A DNA stretch of 63,301 nucleotides from a bacterium. GTDB taxonomy: Bacteria > Bacillota > Clostridia > Christensenellales > Aristaeellaceae. The notes under the pieces are model-generated. The model was not told the DNA's origin. It saw nothing but the letters and a program-made list of their open reading frames with translations, and made no database searches. Both the position numbers and the translations under genes were made by a program. Location of the stretch: the NCBI GenBank assembly GCA_029009515.1, contig JAQXJZ010000039.1, positions 1-63,301 of the forward strand, given 5' to 3'. The first letter of the stretch is position 1. Every line of letters starts with the position of its first letter. Shown one piece after another: positions 42,787-51,762 of this stretch.

Positions 42787-43806
42787 TCAGCGGTTGCCGT
42801 ACATCTGCGCGTAGTAGTTCTGATACTCGCCGGAAATGATGGTTTCCCACCACTCGCGGTTGTCCAGATACCACTGGATGGTCTTCTGGATGCCCTCGGC
42901 AAACATGGTTTCCGGCAGCCAGCCCAGCTCGCTGTGGATCTTGGTGGGGTCGATGGCGTAGCGCATGTCGTGGCCCTTGCGGTCGGTCACGTAGGTGATG
43001 AGGCTTTCGGGCTTGCCCAGCGCCTTGCAGATGAGCTTGACGATATCGATGTTGCGCATTTCGTTGTGGCCGCCGATGTTGTACACCTCGCCCACGCGGC
43101 CCTTGCGGATGATGAGATCGATGGCCTTGCAGTGGTCGGTCACGTACAGCCAGTCGCGCACGTTGAGACCCTCGCCGTACACGGGCAGGGGCTTATCGTT
43201 CAGGCAGTTGGCGATCATCAGCGGAATCAGCTTCTCCGGGAAGTGATAGGGGCCATAGTTGTTGGAGCAGCGGCTGATGGTGACCGGCAGGCCGAAGGTG
43301 CGGTGATACGCCAGCACCAGCAGATCCGCGCTGGCCTTGGAGGCGGAGTACGGGCTGGAGGTGTGGATGGGCGTTTCCTCGGTGAAGAACAGATCCGGGC
43401 GGTCCAGCGGCAGATCGCCGTAGACCTCATCAGTGCTCACCTGATGATAGCGCTGGATGCCGTACTTGCGGCAGGCGTCCATCAGCACCTGCGTACCGAG
43501 GATGTTGGTGCGCAGGAATACGCCGGGATCCTCGATGGAGCGGTCCACATGGCTTTCGGCGGCAAAGTTGACCACCACGTCCGGATGCTCCTCTTCAAAC
43601 AGGTTGAACACGGCCTCGCGGTCGCAGATGTCGGCCTTGACGAAGCGGAAGTTGGGGTTGTCCATCACGGGCTTGAGGGTGGACAGGTTGCCGGCATAGG
43701 TCAGCTTATCCAGGCAGATGATGCGATCCTCGGGGTGATTCTCCAGCATGTGGAAGATGAAGTTCGAACCGATGAATCCGGCGCCGCCGGTGACGATGAT
43801 GGTCAT
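42787..43806 (-). CDS. rfbB: dTDP-glucose 4,6-dehydratase
   Basis: A 339-residue NAD-dependent dehydratase: VTGGAGFIGSNFI at the nucleotide site, FAAESHVDRSIEDP, VSTDEVYGDL (catalytic Asp-Glu) and YSASKASADLLVLAYHRT (Tyr-x3-Lys). It converts dTDP-glucose to dTDP-4-keto-6-deoxyglucose, the substrate of RfbC. AAAGGAGG fixes ATG 43806. Length is normal. The thymidylyltransferase RfbA that makes dTDP-glucose is not in this window. Confidence 0.97.
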   Translation of the reverse strand: MTIIVTGGAGFIGSNFIFHMLENHPEDRIICLDKLTYAGNLSTLKPVMDNPNFRFVKADICDREAVFNLFEEEHPDVVVNFAAESHVDRSIEDPGVFLRTNILGTQVLMDACRKYGIQRYHQVSTDEVYGDLPLDRPDLFFTEETPIHTSSPYSASKASADLLVLAYHRTFGLPVTISRCSNNYGPYHFPEKLIPLMIANCLNDKPLPVYGEGLNVRDWLYVTDHCKAIDLIIRKGRVGEVYNIGGHNEMRNIDIVKLICKALGKPESLITYVTDRKGHDMRYAIDPTKIHSELGWLPETMFAEGIQKTIQWYLDNREWWETIISGEYQNYYAQMYGNR

Positions 43807-43905
43807 GGTGGTTCCTCCTTTGTGATGGGGTAGGGGAAAGGGAATGCACTATTCAAACGTCCGGCAGCCGTCCTTTGCGGCGCGCCGGCTTGTAAAATCT
43901 GTCAC

Positions 43906-44463
43906 TTATTCGCCGTAGATGAAGTTGCAGTCGCTGTCCTCCAGCATGGGCGATGTGGTGTCCTTCTGTGAAAGCACGGGGTTTTCCACGCCCCATTCCA
44001 CGCCGATGGCAGGATCGTTGAAGCGGATGCCGCGGTCGTGCTCCTTGCTGTACAGGTTATCCACCTTATAGCAGAATTCCACATCGTCCGTCAGCGTCAC
44101 AAAGCCGTGGCCGAAGCCCTGGGGAATGTAGAGCATGCGCTTGTTCTCCGCGCTCAGCTCCGTACCCACCCACTGCTTGTAGGTGGGGCTGCCCTTGCGC
44201 AGATCCACTGCCACATCCAGCACCGCGCCGCGGGTGACGCGCACCAGCTTGGCCTGGCTCATGGGATGATTCTGGAAATGGATACCGCGCAGCGTGCCCT
44301 TCTGCGCCGTGAAGGACTGGTTGTCCTGCACAAACACGGTATCGATGCCGATATCCGCCATGGCCTTGGTGGAGTAGGTTTCCATGAAATAGCCGCGGTG
44401 ATCGCCGAATACCTGCGGCTCGATGATGTACACGCCGGGAAGGGAGGTTTCGATCTTCTTCAT
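43906..44463 (-). CDS. rfbC: dTDP-4-dehydrorhamnose 3,5-epimerase
   Basis: A 185-residue cupin-fold enzyme. The catalytic His lies in KGTLRGIHFQ, with VFGDHRGYFMETYS upstream and LYIPQGFGHGFVTL later, all standard. It epimerises C3 and C5 of the dTDP-4-keto-6-deoxyglucose ring before reduction by RfbD. ATG 44463 follows AAAGGTG; the GTG at 44472 is less likely. The 99-bp gap to rfbB is the longest inside this operon and can fold into a small GC hairpin. Confidence 0.95.
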   Translation of the reverse strand: MKKIETSLPGVYIIEPQVFGDHRGYFMETYSTKAMADIGIDTVFVQDNQSFTAQKGTLRGIHFQNHPMSQAKLVRVTRGAVLDVAVDLRKGSPTYKQWVGTELSAENKRMLYIPQGFGHGFVTLTDDVEFCYKVDNLYSKEHDRGIRFNDPAIGVEWGVENPVLSQKDTTSPMLEDSDCNFIYGE

Positions 44464-44468
44464 GAAAG

Positions 44469-45620
44469 TCACACCTTTATTGCGGCGGCAGACGCTTCAT
44501 CGCGCTTCTGCCGCTTGATTTCGTCCACACGGTTCAGGTAGCCCTGCATGGCTTTCCACATGTTGTCGCGCCTGTCGGGAAGCTCCGGAAAGCCCGGGCC
44601 GCAGTTGCCTTCGACCAGGCTGATGTCATCGCCGCTCAGGCACACGTCCCAGCCGATCAGGCCGAGCCCCTCAGGCGCGTGCTTGTGCGCCTCGCAGGCA
44701 AACGCCTTGATCCGCTCCCACGCAGGCACATATTCGCCTGCTACTTTCACGCCGGTATCGGGATGGCAGATGTGGTTGTTGCTGGCGCGGCCCTGTCCGG
44801 GGCCCAGCTGGCCGCTTTGCGTATCCACCGAAAAGCAGATGCCGCCGCTGCAGTCGTTGGCGATGGCGGTGCCATTGCAGCCCGCGGTAAAGAAGGAATA
44901 CAGCACCGTCACCTCGTCCTGCATGCGCAGCGTGGTCACGCGCAGGGGATTGAGCGCGGCGGGATAGATATCGTTGAGAAAGCCCTTCTGATGCACGAAC
45001 GCTTCGGCCACGGTTTCTTCTTCCGCGCTGTGCAGATCGTCGTACACCTTGCGCAGATCTGCCGTGCGCAGGTCGATGACGTAAATGCCCTTGCCGCCGA
45101 AGGAACCGACAGGCTTGACCATGATCTCGTTCAGAGAACCGAAGAGCGCCTCGAACTGCTCATAGCTTACCTCGCGCGGCACGCACCACGGGCGGTGGAG
45201 CCAGTCGTTCCAGTGCCGGTAAAACTCGGATTTGAGCGCTGTGCAGGGCATTTGCTCCTTTGCGTTGAGCATGGCGTCCATAAAGTTCAGGCGCTGGCGC
45301 GTGATGTGATGATTGCGCCACAGCCAGCCTTTTTTGAAGAACTCGTAATCGAAGTAGTCCTCCGGTTCAGCGCCCAGAAAGATCCAGCACAGCCAGTAAT
45401 CCAGCCGGGTCCGCCAGCTCTTGGGACAGCCTTCGCCCCGGTACTGCGCCAGCTTTTCATCAAACTCAGGCTTGAAGCGCGTCTGATAGTGATCCGAGCA
45501 CACAAACCACCAGCGCAAGGCGGCATATTCGTACTTCCAGCTGCCTTTGGCATAGGGCAGCGTAGCAGCTTTCACACCCACGCGGTAGGCCAGCTTACGG
45601 ATTTTTTCTTTGGTAGACAT
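44469..45620 (-). CDS. Sugar-transfer-associated ATP-grasp enzyme
   Basis: A 383-residue protein with an ATP-grasp fold: NEIMVKPVGSFGGKGIYVID for the nucleotide lid, PLRVTTLRM, and the metal site near LVEGNCGPGFPEL. The N-terminal ~90 residues are helical and aromatic-rich (KYEYAALRWWFVCS). Proteins like this are found in exopolysaccharide loci and are thought to ligate an amino acid or other acid onto a sugar, though few are characterised. AGGAG precedes ATG 45620. It lies directly between the PP-loop gene and rfbC, with 5-25 bp gaps. Confidence 0.75.
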   Translation of the reverse strand: MSTKEKIRKLAYRVGVKAATLPYAKGSWKYEYAALRWWFVCSDHYQTRFKPEFDEKLAQYRGEGCPKSWRTRLDYWLCWIFLGAEPEDYFDYEFFKKGWLWRNHHITRQRLNFMDAMLNAKEQMPCTALKSEFYRHWNDWLHRPWCVPREVSYEQFEALFGSLNEIMVKPVGSFGGKGIYVIDLRTADLRKVYDDLHSAEEETVAEAFVHQKGFLNDIYPAALNPLRVTTLRMQDEVTVLYSFFTAGCNGTAIANDCSGGICFSVDTQSGQLGPGQGRASNNHICHPDTGVKVAGEYVPAWERIKAFACEAHKHAPEGLGLIGWDVCLSGDDISLVEGNCGPGFPELPDRRDNMWKAMQGYLNRVDEIKRQKRDEASAAAIKV

Positions 45621-45644
45621 CGGGGGAGTTCTCCTGTCGGTGCT

Positions 45645-46976
45645 TTAGTGGAGGAGGGCCTTCAGCCTGCGCTTGGCGGCGCGGGCCGCTTTGCGAAGAA
45701 GGCTGACGTTCTGCTGCTTGGCGCGGATGCTTTCCTGCAGCGCAATCAGCTCGTTGTTGGGTACGCACAGGAAGTCCGCAATTTTCTCCAGATCGGTTTC
45801 GTAAAACACGCGCATGGCGGGCGGAACCTCTTCGGGCTTGTACTTCTGGCGATAGGCCTGCTGCGTGTAGGTGTACAGCGACAGGAAGGCGTAGCGCTCA
45901 TCGCGCGCCATTTCCTGCAGTCCCGCTGCAAAGTTGCGCGGCAGCTCCTCGGGATCGTAGTCAAAGCCGTACTCTTCCGGCTTGCCGCCGGCAAGGGTGA
46001 TCAGCAGAATGGCATGGGTGCACTTGGTGCAGTGACCGCAGTTGCGTCCGGTATCGGAGTGATAGCACACGCGCAGGAAGGGTTTCACCTGCTGCGTTTC
46101 GCCAAAGCGGCAGATGCGCTCCACCTTGTCCAGACGGCTGTACTCGTAGCCGTCGTGCACCACCTGGCAGCCGCAGAAGCGCACGTGATTGTCAATGAGG
46201 GGATCCGAGGCGAGAATGTAGCTGCCCCAGTCCTTGGAATCCTTGGAGGAGTAGGTGCCGCTCAGGTACAGCTTCTGCCGCCTGCCGCGTGCAATGGGCG
46301 CGGCCAGGCACATCATGGGCACGCCGTGATGGAACGCCAGCCACCACCACTGCTGCACCAGCTCCATGGCGTAGGCGTTGACATTGTCGTCATGCAGCGA
46401 ACGGCGGAAGTTGGAGCGGATGGTGATGAGCTTCAGGCCGTAGCGGTCCGCCGCTTCCTGATTCCAGCGGATGGCCTGCTTCCAGGCGGATTCCTGGTTC
46501 CACGGAATATCCGCACCCCAGATGGTGACCAGCGCAGGCTTCTCTTCCAGATGGGTGATGAGGCTGGAGGTGGCGTCCACACCGCCGCTGAAAAACAGCA
46601 GGTTTTCTTCCTGCGCATCGGGCTGCAGCGGATTGGGAACCAGCTTTTTGGCGCTGATGAGGCCATCGCGCTTGAAGTGCACATGATCAGGGAACAGGGT
46701 GATGAAGCCGTTTATGAACTCCGGCACGGAATGGTAGAAATCCTGATCGATCTCATCCACATGGATCACCGCGTCCATCAGGGAAGCCAGCACAATCACA
46801 TTGCCAATCAGCGGCAGCACCGCGATGCTTTCGGGCACGTCGTCCACCGGGCGGTCGTATTCCACCCACATGGGCTCGCCGGGCTGAAAGTACCGTTTCC
46901 ATTCGCCGCTTACGGTGTAGGAATAGGTCAGGCGCTTGCCTTCGCGCTTGATTCCCTGTACGGTCATGGTGTTCAT
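45645..46976 (-). CDS. PP-loop ATP pyrophosphatase-like protein with QueC-type cysteine motif
   Basis: A 443-residue protein. Residues ~128-140 give a PP-loop (LFFSGGVDATSSL) used by enzymes that adenylate a carbonyl group with ATP. Cys304, Cys313, Cys316 and Cys319 have the spacing C-x8-C-x2-C-x2-C, the same as the zinc site of QueC. The N-terminal ~125 residues and C-terminal ~120 residues are not part of QueC, which is only about 220 residues. Placed within a polysaccharide operon next to an ATP-grasp gene, it probably modifies a sugar or acid substituent rather than making queuosine. ATG 46976 has AAAGGA upstream. Novel specificity is inferred. Confidence 0.65.
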   Translation of the reverse strand: MNTMTVQGIKREGKRLTYSYTVSGEWKRYFQPGEPMWVEYDRPVDDVPESIAVLPLIGNVIVLASLMDAVIHVDEIDQDFYHSVPEFINGFITLFPDHVHFKRDGLISAKKLVPNPLQPDAQEENLLFFSGGVDATSSLITHLEEKPALVTIWGADIPWNQESAWKQAIRWNQEAADRYGLKLITIRSNFRRSLHDDNVNAYAMELVQQWWWLAFHHGVPMMCLAAPIARGRRQKLYLSGTYSSKDSKDWGSYILASDPLIDNHVRFCGCQVVHDGYEYSRLDKVERICRFGETQQVKPFLRVCYHSDTGRNCGHCTKCTHAILLITLAGGKPEEYGFDYDPEELPRNFAAGLQEMARDERYAFLSLYTYTQQAYRQKYKPEEVPPAMRVFYETDLEKIADFLCVPNNELIALQESIRAKQQNVSLLRKAARAAKRRLKALLH

Positions 46977-46998
46977 AGGTGTTCCTTTCCGCAACGGA

Positions 46999-49242
46999 TC
47001 AGTTGCGTTCAATCAGGTTTCGCAGCTGCTTGAGCGGCGCTTTGTCCAGCAGGGGGTAGACGGGCTGCGTGACGGCCAGCGCCTGTTCAAGCGCTTCGGG
47101 CAGCCTGTCCATATCGTTGCCAATGTAGAAAACGGCGTTGGAATCGTGGAGGAAAGCGTGATAGAATTCCTCGATTTTCTGGTTGGAGGATTTGAAAACC
47201 ACCACGGGCGTGCCGGTGACAACGGCAAAGATCATGCCGTGGAGGCGATCGGTGATGACCGCGCGGTGACGGGCGTGGCGCTTGAGCTCCTCGTTGACCA
47301 CAGAGGCGCGCTTATCGCGGGTGACCATGCAGTCGGCCATGTTGCTGCAGCGGTCAATCTGCGGTGCAAAGCGCTGTGCGGTCTGCAGGAGGGTCTGGCT
47401 GTCCTCGCCGCTGAGAACGCCTTCCTTGTCATCGCGCAGGCAAAGCAGAATGCCCGTGCGCTCAAAGTGATAGTTCCGGCGCAGATGGAAAACGAGATCG
47501 GGCATCAGAACCGCGTGCACATGGGGGAAATGCTCCCGGGTGAAATCCATGCTCTTCTGACCGCGCAGGAAAAAGGTGAGGTCGGGATGGCTGTTGTAAA
47601 CCTGACGCGAAAGCGCAAGCTCACGGCGGCCGTTTTCGTTTGGCTCAAAATCGATGGTCTGAGGCAGCACCACGATTTTGTGGTTCGGAAAATCCTGAAC
47701 AATGCGGCGGTGCAGCGCCTCCTCTTCGGGATAGAGGCTGCCCATGTTGCCGCCGCCGTTGAGGAAGAGAATGTCCTGTGGATGAATGATGGCCTGCAGG
47801 TACTCATAGCGCTGTTCGTCCTCGTAGGTGGAAAACTCCACCTGATGATACTCCGGATACAACTCGCCAATCAGGTACTGCGCCGCCAGCGAGATGGCGG
47901 CATCGCCAATGTTGGCATGCTCGGAGGTAGCAATCAACACCGCCTTTTTCTTCTGCCGCAGCTCGTTGATTTCATTCAGCGTCATCTGGCGCTGCAGATT
48001 GGCGGAGGTGCGCTGCACCTCTTCCAGAATCTGATTGAGCTTGCGTCCGGTACGGCCAAAGGGCCAGTATTCGGCATAGGCGGCCTTCACGCCGCGCACG
48101 CGGATGGTTTCTTCCAGGCGGTTGATTTTGCCGGACAGCGGCGGCACGAGCCTGGCCGTCTTGCGAAGCACCGCGCAGGCAGTCTGCTTCACGCCGGATA
48201 CGCAGGGGCGCAGGCGGCTCTTCTGCTGGCGCGAGGCGTGCTTCATCAGCTCGTCCACGCGGTTTTCCAGAATCAGCGGCTTCCAGGAAAGGAAGGGCGG
48301 CTCCACCTTGCTTACGTTTTCAAGGCTTTCGCGCAAAAGCGCATGCTGCGCAATCTGGCTGAGTTCCGCCTTTTTGGCTTCGTCGGTCAAATGGTCGGTA
48401 TCCTTCAGAAGCTCCTGCACGGCGCAGCAGCCGCTGTGCACCACGTACTTGTAAAAGCAGTCCTGTTCCTGCGGATCCAGCCGGCTCCAATCGCCCAGAT
48501 GAGTGCGCAGCGCCTGGCACAAAAGCATCTTGTTGCCAAACAGATCCGCGCGGTACTTGTGCGAAAGGGAGTTGGACTGCTGGGGATTGTTGTAATAATG
48601 CAGCGTTTTCTTGGCAAAGGCGATGCCGCTGCAGTGATCGAAGAAGGCGAGATTGGCCATCAGATCCTCGCCCAGGGACAGCTCCGTGGGGAAGGACACG
48701 CCGGCTTCGCGCCAGATACGCGCGCTGTACAGCTTGCAGTACGGGCCTTCCAGCATGGAGGTGTGCCAGATGAGGCGCATTTTGTTCTGCGCAAATTCCT
48801 GACGGCTCCAGCAGCGCTTGTCACCCGTCCAGTCGGCGCACAGGCGCGCTTCCAGCCTGCACTTGCGGTCGAAATCCGCCAGCTGCACATCGCCCACGGC
48901 CAGACCGGTGCGGTATTCCTGCTCCAGCTTCAGCAGGCATTCCAGCGCGTCTTCGGTGATTACGTCGTCGCTGTCAAGGAAGAAGAAATAATCGCCCTTT
49001 GCAGCGGCCACGCCGGTGTTGCGGGCGTTGCTCACGCCGCCGTTGGGGATGGAGATGACCTGAAAACGCTCGTCCGCCTGCGCATAATTCTGGCAGATGT
49101 CCAGCGAGCTGTCCTTGCTGCCGTCGTTGACCAGAATGGCCTCCCAGTGGGGATAGGTCTGGCTGACGATGGAGTTGAGGCAGTAGCCCAGGTATTTCTC
49201 GGCGTTGTAGATGGGAACGATGACGCTGATCAGCTGTTCCAT
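46999..49242 (-). CDS. Glycosyltransferase family 2 / polysaccharide pyruvyl transferase fusion
   Basis: A 747-residue two-domain protein. Residues 1-~320 are a GT-A glycosyltransferase: SVIVPIYNAEKYLGYCLNSI, LVNDGSKDSS, SNARNTGVAAAKGDYFFFLDSDD. From about residue 410 to the end is a polysaccharide pyruvyl transferase domain: ATSEHANIGDAAISLAA, ILFLNGGGNMG, VVLPQTIDF, DRLHGMIFAVVTGTPVVV. A ~90-residue helical linker joins them. One protein could thus add a sugar and then a pyruvate ketal, which gives a negative charge. GGGAGG precedes ATG 49242. It is 6 bp from the upstream glycosyltransferase gene. Confidence 0.88.
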   Translation of the reverse strand: MEQLISVIVPIYNAEKYLGYCLNSIVSQTYPHWEAILVNDGSKDSSLDICQNYAQADERFQVISIPNGGVSNARNTGVAAAKGDYFFFLDSDDVITEDALECLLKLEQEYRTGLAVGDVQLADFDRKCRLEARLCADWTGDKRCWSRQEFAQNKMRLIWHTSMLEGPYCKLYSARIWREAGVSFPTELSLGEDLMANLAFFDHCSGIAFAKKTLHYYNNPQQSNSLSHKYRADLFGNKMLLCQALRTHLGDWSRLDPQEQDCFYKYVVHSGCCAVQELLKDTDHLTDEAKKAELSQIAQHALLRESLENVSKVEPPFLSWKPLILENRVDELMKHASRQQKSRLRPCVSGVKQTACAVLRKTARLVPPLSGKINRLEETIRVRGVKAAYAEYWPFGRTGRKLNQILEEVQRTSANLQRQMTLNEINELRQKKKAVLIATSEHANIGDAAISLAAQYLIGELYPEYHQVEFSTYEDEQRYEYLQAIIHPQDILFLNGGGNMGSLYPEEEALHRRIVQDFPNHKIVVLPQTIDFEPNENGRRELALSRQVYNSHPDLTFFLRGQKSMDFTREHFPHVHAVLMPDLVFHLRRNYHFERTGILLCLRDDKEGVLSGEDSQTLLQTAQRFAPQIDRCSNMADCMVTRDKRASVVNEELKRHARHRAVITDRLHGMIFAVVTGTPVVVFKSSNQKIEEFYHAFLHDSNAVFYIGNDMDRLPEALEQALAVTQPVYPLLDKAPLKQLRNLIERN

Positions 49243-49248
49243 CGCTGA

Positions 49249-50211
49249 TTAACCTCCCATGAGTTTCTTCCAGATGCCGGTGCAGCTCTTCAGGGGCAGG
49301 CGCCTGAGCGCTTCAAAGCACAGCTGATAGCGCCGGCTGAGACCGTGGCGGCGCAGCTCGGGATACACCTCCAGCGCCTGCCGGATCACCTCGTCCACGC
49401 GCTGGTGCTTGATGCGGTTTTTCACGCATGCGCTCAGCGAGGTGAACAGCACATAGCAGTAAATGCCGGCCATCTTGCCCTCCAGCGCGGAAAGGGACGG
49501 CGTGCTCCACATCAGGCGGAGCTTTTCCAGCATGGCGTCGCACTTATCCAGGTTTTTCACCTTGAAGGCGGCGGTGATGCTGCCGTCGCGCTGCTTGTTG
49601 TAATTGTACAGCGACACATCCACATAAGCGATCTTCCCGGCTGCCAGATAGTAGCGGTGGGTGGTGAACTCGTCCTCGTGAACGCGGCCGTTGGGATAGC
49701 GGATGTCACCGATCACATCGCGGCGATACAGCTTGTTCCACGCCACGGGCTTGAGCGTGCGCCAGTCCAGGTTGGACTCGATAGCCTCGGCGGCGGTGAC
49801 CACCGTGCGGCTTCCGTCGCAGCGCGTTTCCTCCGCATAATGATCGGCGTACACATTGCGGAAGCTGCACTCGCTCATGGGCGCGCCGGTCTGCTCGCAG
49901 GCGCGCAGCAGGGTTTGAAGCATGCCGGAGTCAATCCAGTCGTCGCTGTCCACAAAGGCGATGTATTCGCCCTGCGCCACGTCGATGCCGGCGTTGCGCG
50001 CGCTGGACAATCCGCCGTTTTCCTTGTGGATGACGCGGATGCGGTCGTCCTCAAGGGCAAAGCGGTCGCACATCGCGCCGCTTTCGTCGGTGCTGCCGTC
50101 GTCCACCAGAATGATCTCAATGTCAGAAAACGTCTGACGGCGGATGGAATCAACGCACTTTTCCAGATCGTTCTTTACATTGTAGACCGGTACGACCACG
50201 CTGATCTTCAT
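49249..50211 (-). CDS. Glycosyltransferase family 2
   Basis: A 320-residue GT-A enzyme: SVVVPVYNVKNDLEKCVDSI, LVDDGSTDESG, LSSARNAGIDVAQGEYIAFVDSDDW for nucleotide-sugar and metal binding. The C-terminal ~100 residues are of the helical kind found in EpsJ-like transferases. Donor and acceptor cannot be told from sequence. Its start overlaps the upstream stop by ATGA, so it is translationally coupled within the operon. Confidence 0.9.
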   Translation of the reverse strand: MKISVVVPVYNVKNDLEKCVDSIRRQTFSDIEIILVDDGSTDESGAMCDRFALEDDRIRVIHKENGGLSSARNAGIDVAQGEYIAFVDSDDWIDSGMLQTLLRACEQTGAPMSECSFRNVYADHYAEETRCDGSRTVVTAAEAIESNLDWRTLKPVAWNKLYRRDVIGDIRYPNGRVHEDEFTTHRYYLAAGKIAYVDVSLYNYNKQRDGSITAAFKVKNLDKCDAMLEKLRLMWSTPSLSALEGKMAGIYCYVLFTSLSACVKNRIKHQRVDEVIRQALEVYPELRRHGLSRRYQLCFEALRRLPLKSCTGIWKKLMGG

Positions 50212-51752
50212 GCTTTGCTTCCTTCCGAAAGAGCTTCTTTGGAGGCCTGCACCTCGTACAGGCAGTATGGATACCGCAGATCATCCGGCTGTACGCCTTC
50301 GCGCTTCAGCTCTTCCAGATGATCCTGCGCCGCTTCCAAAAGCAGTTTTTCTTCGCGCCAGCCCTCGTCCCACGGCTTGTACAAATCCAGCTTCATCAAC
50401 CGGTTGGTGAGCCTGGATGCGCGCATGGTTTTCTGCACATGCTCCAGCGTGTAGCGCGAGGGTTCCACATCGTGCCAGATGATGGCGCGGGGCTCGATGC
50501 CCACCTTGCCGCCGTCCCGCTTCACCAGGTGGGACAGCACCATTTCCTCGCCGCCGGCAAAATCCTTGCCCATGCGGCCATAGGTGATGCGGAAGCCGCC
50601 CATGCGGCGCGCGGTTTCGCGGCGGATGCCATAGCTGCAGCCGTAGGGGAAATCCGCATCGGTCAGGGCTTCATAATACTCGGGATGGGTTGCGGAGCGC
50701 TGGCTCCACAGCGCCTCGTAGCCGGGCAGGATGACGTGGGCGAAACGTTCGGGCTCTTTGAGCAGAATCTGCCCGCCAATCACGTCCGTATCGGGATGCG
50801 CATCAAAAGCGGCAATGAGCAGGCGCAGGCAGTCCGGCTCCATCAGGCCGTCGTCGTCCACGTACAGCAGAATGCTGCCGCGCGCCTCATACAGCGAGAA
50901 ATTGCGCGCTGCGGACAAGCCCGGATAGGGGCAGTCGATGTAGCGGATGCGTTCGTCGGCAAAGGACTGCACGATGGCAGGCATCTCGCGGCTGGCCGGA
51001 TCGTTGTTGACCACCAGCACCTCGTAATCGCTGGCGTCCTGCGCAATCATCTTTTCCAGCGCAGCTTTGGCGGCGTCCAGACGCTTGTAGGTGCACAGCA
51101 CGATGGTCGCCTTGCAGGAAGGCTCATCCTCCGCTTCAGCCAGCAGGCGCAGCCAGCGAGCCTTGCAGAAAATGTGGATACGGTCAAAGGCGGTTTCATC
51201 ATCGCGCACGCACAGGTCAAAGCCCGGCGCGTCGTGATCGCTCACCAGCACGCGGATGGCGTCGGGCACGATGCGCTCGGGCAGCTCATCGGAAAAGCTC
51301 ACCTGCACCATGCAGCTGCCAAGGCTGGGCCAGCACAGTGCGCGGGCTTCATCCGCCGTTTTGCGGATGTGCCCTGCGGCGTGCAGCCGTTCATCCCAGC
51401 GGCTTTCTTCCATCACCCAGCACATGGGGCGCAGCAGAAAATCGCGGCGCGCATCCTGCTCAATCCAGCGATCAGCCGGAACAGGCTGATGAGCCGTGCC
51501 GAAGAAATCCTGCCAGATAACAGGATCGTCCGTGCCAATGAGCGCGCGGGCCGTCTGTTCATCCCAAACGGCGGAAAACTGGCGCTGGCGCTTTTCGATG
51601 AAACGCAGGGTTTTGGCGGCGTGAGCCTTTTCGGGCGCAGGACGCTGATGGTTCTGCAGTGAACGCAGAAGCAGATGGCGGCGCACCTTTTTCAGCGTGC
51701 GCAAAAGGCCATGCTTTTTCACATATCCCGCGCCTTTTCGGATGATCTGCAT
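50208..51752 (-). CDS. Glycosyltransferase family 2 with N-terminal extension
   Basis: A 514-residue protein. The GT-A domain starts only near residue 215 (KATIVLCTYKRLDAAKAAL, VVNNDPASRE, LSAARNFSLYEARGSILLYVDDDG). The first ~210 residues are a separate region rich in acidic and aromatic residues, with no match I recognise. It could hold another carbohydrate-active or binding domain. The metal-binding site is DDD rather than the usual DxD, which is still acceptable. GGAGGACAGC precedes ATG 51752. It is 10 bp from wecB upstream. Confidence 0.82.
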   Translation of the reverse strand: MQIIRKGAGYVKKHGLLRTLKKVRRHLLLRSLQNHQRPAPEKAHAAKTLRFIEKRQRQFSAVWDEQTARALIGTDDPVIWQDFFGTAHQPVPADRWIEQDARRDFLLRPMCWVMEESRWDERLHAAGHIRKTADEARALCWPSLGSCMVQVSFSDELPERIVPDAIRVLVSDHDAPGFDLCVRDDETAFDRIHIFCKARWLRLLAEAEDEPSCKATIVLCTYKRLDAAKAALEKMIAQDASDYEVLVVNNDPASREMPAIVQSFADERIRYIDCPYPGLSAARNFSLYEARGSILLYVDDDGLMEPDCLRLLIAAFDAHPDTDVIGGQILLKEPERFAHVILPGYEALWSQRSATHPEYYEALTDADFPYGCSYGIRRETARRMGGFRITYGRMGKDFAGGEEMVLSHLVKRDGGKVGIEPRAIIWHDVEPSRYTLEHVQKTMRASRLTNRLMKLDLYKPWDEGWREEKLLLEAAQDHLEELKREGVQPDDLRYPYCLYEVQASKEALSEGSKA

Positions 51753-51762
51753 GCTGTCCTCC

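Noticed and set aside
44679-47033. 784-residue plus-strand ORF opposite the ATP-grasp and PP-loop genes
   Set aside because: Same kind of GC3 artefact; low-complexity composition.
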